Source of the DNA: Nitriliruptoraceae bacterium
GTDB taxonomy: Bacteria; Actinomycetota; Nitriliruptoria; Nitriliruptorales; Nitriliruptoraceae
DNA length: 56,714 bases
NCBI GenBank assembly: GCA_007121785.1
Contig: SKJX01000068.1
Coordinates: 1-56,714, forward strand
Direction: 5' to 3'
The notes under the pieces are model-generated. The model did not search any database. It was given only the letters and a program-made list of their open reading frames with translations, and had not been told where the DNA came from. Shown here piece after piece: positions 50,948 to 56,714 of this stretch. A program made the position numbers and the translations under genes. Positions within the stretch are counted from its first letter, which is position 1, and the number at the start of each line of letters is the position of its first letter.

Positions 50948-51062
50948 GCACCACGACGGGCGGACGGCTGGTCGCGATCATCGGTCGGACAGTTGGATCC
51001 GGATTGGTGGCGGCACCCCCGTCACCTGGCATATCTCCGGCGAGGGTCATAAGGTCGCGGGG

Positions 51063-51857
51063 ATGCCCAAAGCACATGAAGTCACGCAGAGCCCTCCGGT
51101 CGTCCAGTCGGTCGACCGTGCGTTCGCTGTGCTCGAGATCCTCGCCCGTGACGGTTGGGTCGGCGTGACGGAGATCGCCCGCGAGCTGGAGACGCACAAG
51201 TCGACGGCCTTCCGGCTGCTCGCGACCCTGGAGCGTCGCGGTGTCGTCGAGCAGCACAGCCAGACCCAGAAGTACCGGCTCGGCTTCGCCATGGCGCGGC
51301 TCGGCAGCTCGGTGCGCTCGTCGCTCGACCTGGCGGAGAGCGCCGCTCCGGTCTGCGACCGGTTGTCGCTCGAGACCGACGAGGCCGTGAACCTCGCCGT
51401 GCTCGAGGGGGACCACGTGGTCAACATCCACCAGGTCAACCACTCCAACAGCCGGGTGACCGCCGATTGGTCCGGCAGCCACACCGATCTGCACTGCACC
51501 TCCAGCGGCAAGGTCTTCCTCGCGCACCTGCCGGACCGGATCGTCAACGATCTGCTCTCGGGCGGCCTCCAACGGCACACCGAGCACACGCTCACGACGC
51601 GGGAGGCGCTGGAGGAGGAGTTCGAGCAGATCCGCCGCGACGGCTACGCCATGACCTGCGAGGAGCTCGAGATCGGCCTCAACGCGGTCGCGTCGCTCGT
51701 CGGCGGCCCCGACGGCGAGCCCATGGCCAGCGTCTCGGTCTCCGCCCCGTCCTACCGCTTCGACGAGGAGCAGCAGGCGCGGGCGGCGGAGCTGGTCAAG
51801 CAGGCCGCGGCGGAGATCTCCCAGCGGCTCGGCTACGCCGTCGAACGCACCGCGTGA
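51063..51857 (+). CDS. IclR-family transcriptional regulator
   Basis: 264 aa. N-terminal winged helix (VQSVDRAFAVLEILARDGWV, EIARELETHKSTAFRLLATL) and a C-terminal effector domain with LHCTSSGKVFLAHLP and CEELEIGLNAVASLVGGPDG. It is separate, with no obvious target next to it. IclR proteins often control catabolic operons, including purine and allantoin genes, so the divergent purine promoter is a possible remote target; this is inference. Confidence 0.92.
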   Translation: MPKAHEVTQSPPVVQSVDRAFAVLEILARDGWVGVTEIARELETHKSTAFRLLATLERRGVVEQHSQTQKYRLGFAMARLGSSVRSSLDLAESAAPVCDRLSLETDEAVNLAVLEGDHVVNIHQVNHSNSRVTADWSGSHTDLHCTSSGKVFLAHLPDRIVNDLLSGGLQRHTEHTLTTREALEEEFEQIRRDGYAMTCEELEIGLNAVASLVGGPDGEPMASVSVSAPSYRFDEEQQARAAELVKQAAAEISQRLGYAVERTA

Positions 51858-51859
51858 TC

Positions 51860-51883
51860 GCCGGGGCCGACCGTGGCCCCGGC
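51860..51883 (+). terminator. Hairpin after the IclR gene
   Basis: GCCGGGGCC (51860-51868) and GGCCCCGGC (51875-51883) pair perfectly around GACCGT, 3 bp after the stop. It is GC-rich with no T-tract and probably serves as terminator for the convergent metH as well. Confidence 0.55.
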
Positions 51884-51972
51884 AGGTGCGGCCTCACCGA
51901 TCAGACGATCGCACCCAACGGCCTGCGCCCGCCGCTGCTCAGCAAGATGGCGGGCGCAGGCCGCACGCATGG

Positions 51973-55452
<3,480 letters not shown>

Positions 55453-55486
55453 ACGGGTGGTCCAACCTTCCAGTATCTCGGGGGTC

Positions 55487-55518
55487 GGCTGGGCGCAGCG
55501 TGGTGGCCGCGCCCAGCC
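55487..55518 (-). terminator. Terminator-like hairpin between metK and metH
   Basis: GGCTGGGCGC (55487-55496) and GCGCCCAGCC (55509-55518) form a perfect 10-bp stem with a 12-nt loop. It is 22 bp downstream of metK in the direction of transcription and could attenuate readthrough into metH. No SAM or cobalamin riboswitch consensus was seen in the 88-bp gap. Confidence 0.5.
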
Positions 55519-55540
55519 GGTGGGGTGGTGACGGGAACGC

Positions 55541-56714
55541 TCAGGCGCCCGCGACCGAGCGCAGCTCCTCCGCCCGGTCGGTGCTCTCCCAGGTGAAGGT
55601 GTCCTCGCTCCGCCCGAAGTGGCCGTAGGCCGCAGTGGGACGGAAGACCGGTCGCCGCAGCTGCAGCTCCTCGACGAACGCACCGGGGCGCAGATCGAAG
55701 ACCTCGTCGACCGCTTTGTGGAGGATCTGCGGGTCGACCTGCTCGGTCCCGAAGGTCTCGATCGACATCGACACGGGCCGCGCGACGCCGATGGCGTAGG
55801 CGAGCTGGATCTCGGCCTTGCGTGCGAGTCCGGCCGCGACGATGTTCTTGGCCACCCAACGGGCCGCGTAGGCCGCGGAGCGGTCGACCTTGGTGGAGTC
55901 CTTGCCGCTGAAGGCGCCACCGCCGTGGCGGGCCATGCCGCCGTAGGTGTCGACGATGATCTTCCGACCCGTCAGACCGGCGTCCGCCAGCGGGCCACCG
56001 ACCTCGAACCGGCCGGTGGGGTTGACCAGCACGCGGAGGTCGTCCGAGACGAGGTGGTCGGGGATCAGTGGACGGACGACGTGCTCCTCGATCGCCGAGC
56101 GGACCTCGTCGAGCGCCACCTGGCTGTCGTGGTGGCTCGAGACGACAACCGTGCGTACGTCCTGCGCTTCACCGTCCGCGTAGGAGACGGTCACCTGGGT
56201 CTTGCCGTCCGGGTAGAGGAACGGCAGCGTCCCGTCGTGGCGGACCTGGGCGAGCCGCTCGGACATGCGGTGTGCGAGGTGGATCGGAAGCGGCATCAGC
56301 GCCGGCGTCTCGTCGCAGGCGTAGCCGAACATCATGCCCTGGTCGCCGGCCCCGATGTTGTCGAGCGGGTCCTTGCCACCGTCCTCACGGTTCTCGTACG
56401 CCGTGTCGACGCCCATGGCGATGTCGCTGGACTGTTCGTCCAGTGCGACGTTGATGCCGCAGGTCTCACCGTCGAACTGGGTGCCGTTGCCGTTGTAGCC
56501 GATGTCGACCAACGTCTTGCGGATGACGGTCGGGATGTCGAGTGAGGCGTTGGTCGTGATCTCACCCCCGACGGCGACCTGCCCGGTGTTGACGAACGTC
56601 TCGCAGGCGACCCGGCTGTAGGGGTCCTCGGTGAGCGCGGCGTCGAGCACCGAGTCGGAGATCTGGTCCGCAACCTTGTCCGGATGACCTTCGGTCACGG
56701 ACTCGGACGTGAAC
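55541..56714 (-). CDS. metK: S-adenosylmethionine synthetase (5' end outside window)
   Basis: About 390 codons to the window edge; the frame continues through [20 protein letters not shown] at the N terminus, so only a few residues are missing and the internal GTG at 56698 is not the start. Motifs: [37 protein letters not shown] and [11 protein letters not shown]. It makes SAM from methionine and ATP. It lies upstream of metH on the same strand. Confidence 0.97.
   Translation of the reverse strand, partial: FTSESVTEGHPDKVADQISDSVLDAALTEDPYSRVACETFVNTGQVAVGGEITTNASLDIPTVIRKTLVDIGYNGNGTQFDGETCGINVALDEQSSDIAMGVDTAYENREDGGKDPLDNIGAGDQGMMFGYACDETPALMPLPIHLAHRMSERLAQVRHDGTLPFLYPDGKTQVTVSYADGEAQDVRTVVVSSHHDSQVALDEVRSAIEEHVVRPLIPDHLVSDDLRVLVNPTGRFEVGGPLADAGLTGRKIIVDTYGGMARHGGGAFSGKDSTKVDRSAAYAARWVAKNIVAAGLARKAEIQLAYAIGVARPVSMSIETFGTEQVDPQILHKAVDEVFDLRPGAFVEELQLRRPVFRPTAAYGHFGRSEDTFTWESTDRAEELRSVAGA

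Noticed and set aside
55453-55540. SAM or cobalamin riboswitch before metH
   Set aside because: Only a simple perfect hairpin is present; no conserved riboswitch core was found in the 88-bp gap.

Overview
The window is high-GC, gene-dense DNA from an actinobacterium. Evidence for this is the strong GC bias at third codon positions, many GTG starts, ATGA/GTGA stop-start overlaps, a transhydrogenase with a split alpha subunit, an LLM/F420-type oxidoreductase and a sucrase/ferredoxin-like protein. Secreted proteins carry long Asp/Glu-rich linkers, and one secreted peptidase has SLH-like repeats. This fits a salt- or alkali-adapted lineage such as the Nitriliruptoria, but that placement is inference; no rRNA or other taxonomic marker is present.

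Layout. 1-5965 (+): end of a molybdenum hydroxylase operon (Fe-S and Mo subunits) followed by a TRAP transporter. 5966-6512: remnant of an ISL3-type transposase. 6513-11091 (-): Ser/Thr kinase and the pntA1/pntA2/pntB transhydrogenase. 11401-13011 (-): thiD and thiE under a TPP riboswitch whose 3' end abuts the thiE start codon, with a 71-bp tandem repeat upstream. 13263-15387 (-): Mut7-C family protein and an SLH plus DUF3152-type metalloprotease. 15611-18026 (+): an Asp-rich repeat peptide, a JmjC/cupin-like oxygenase and a sucrase/ferredoxin-like protein, packed head to tail. 18062-18745: two decayed genes joined at a deletion scar. 18849-21642 (+): membrane-anchored alpha/beta hydrolase and a degenerate acetyl-CoA synthetase.

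21658-46104 is the dominant feature: two divergent operons for purine/nucleobase breakdown. The minus arm has an XDH-type three-subunit enzyme, two fold-type II PLP enzymes, a BMP-type nucleoside ABC transporter, an LLM oxidoreductase, a hydantoinase and an SsnA-like aminohydrolase. The plus arm has an ATCase paralogue, a YgeW-like knotted carbamoyltransferase, a carbamate kinase, a second three-subunit XDH, an NCS2 purine permease and an adenosine/adenine deaminase. Its content resembles the E. coli ygeW-hyuA-yqeA-ssnA-xdhD region, linked to anaerobic purine degradation. Here ygfK, ygeY and a clear ygeX are absent, and the LLM flavoenzyme, the PLP enzymes and the ATCase paralogue are present. 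The expected logic is import, deamination, hydroxylation, ring opening, carbamoyl transfer and ATP from carbamoyl phosphate.

46232-56714: exonuclease, cyclopropane fatty-acid synthase, glutaminase divergent from an asparagine synthetase that lacks the glutaminase nucleophile Cys, an IclR regulator, metH and metK (cut by the window end). The three most interesting items are the Asp-rich peptide/oxygenase/ferredoxin cassette, the actinobacterial variant of the purine cluster, and the glutaminase/Cys-less asparagine synthetase pair.
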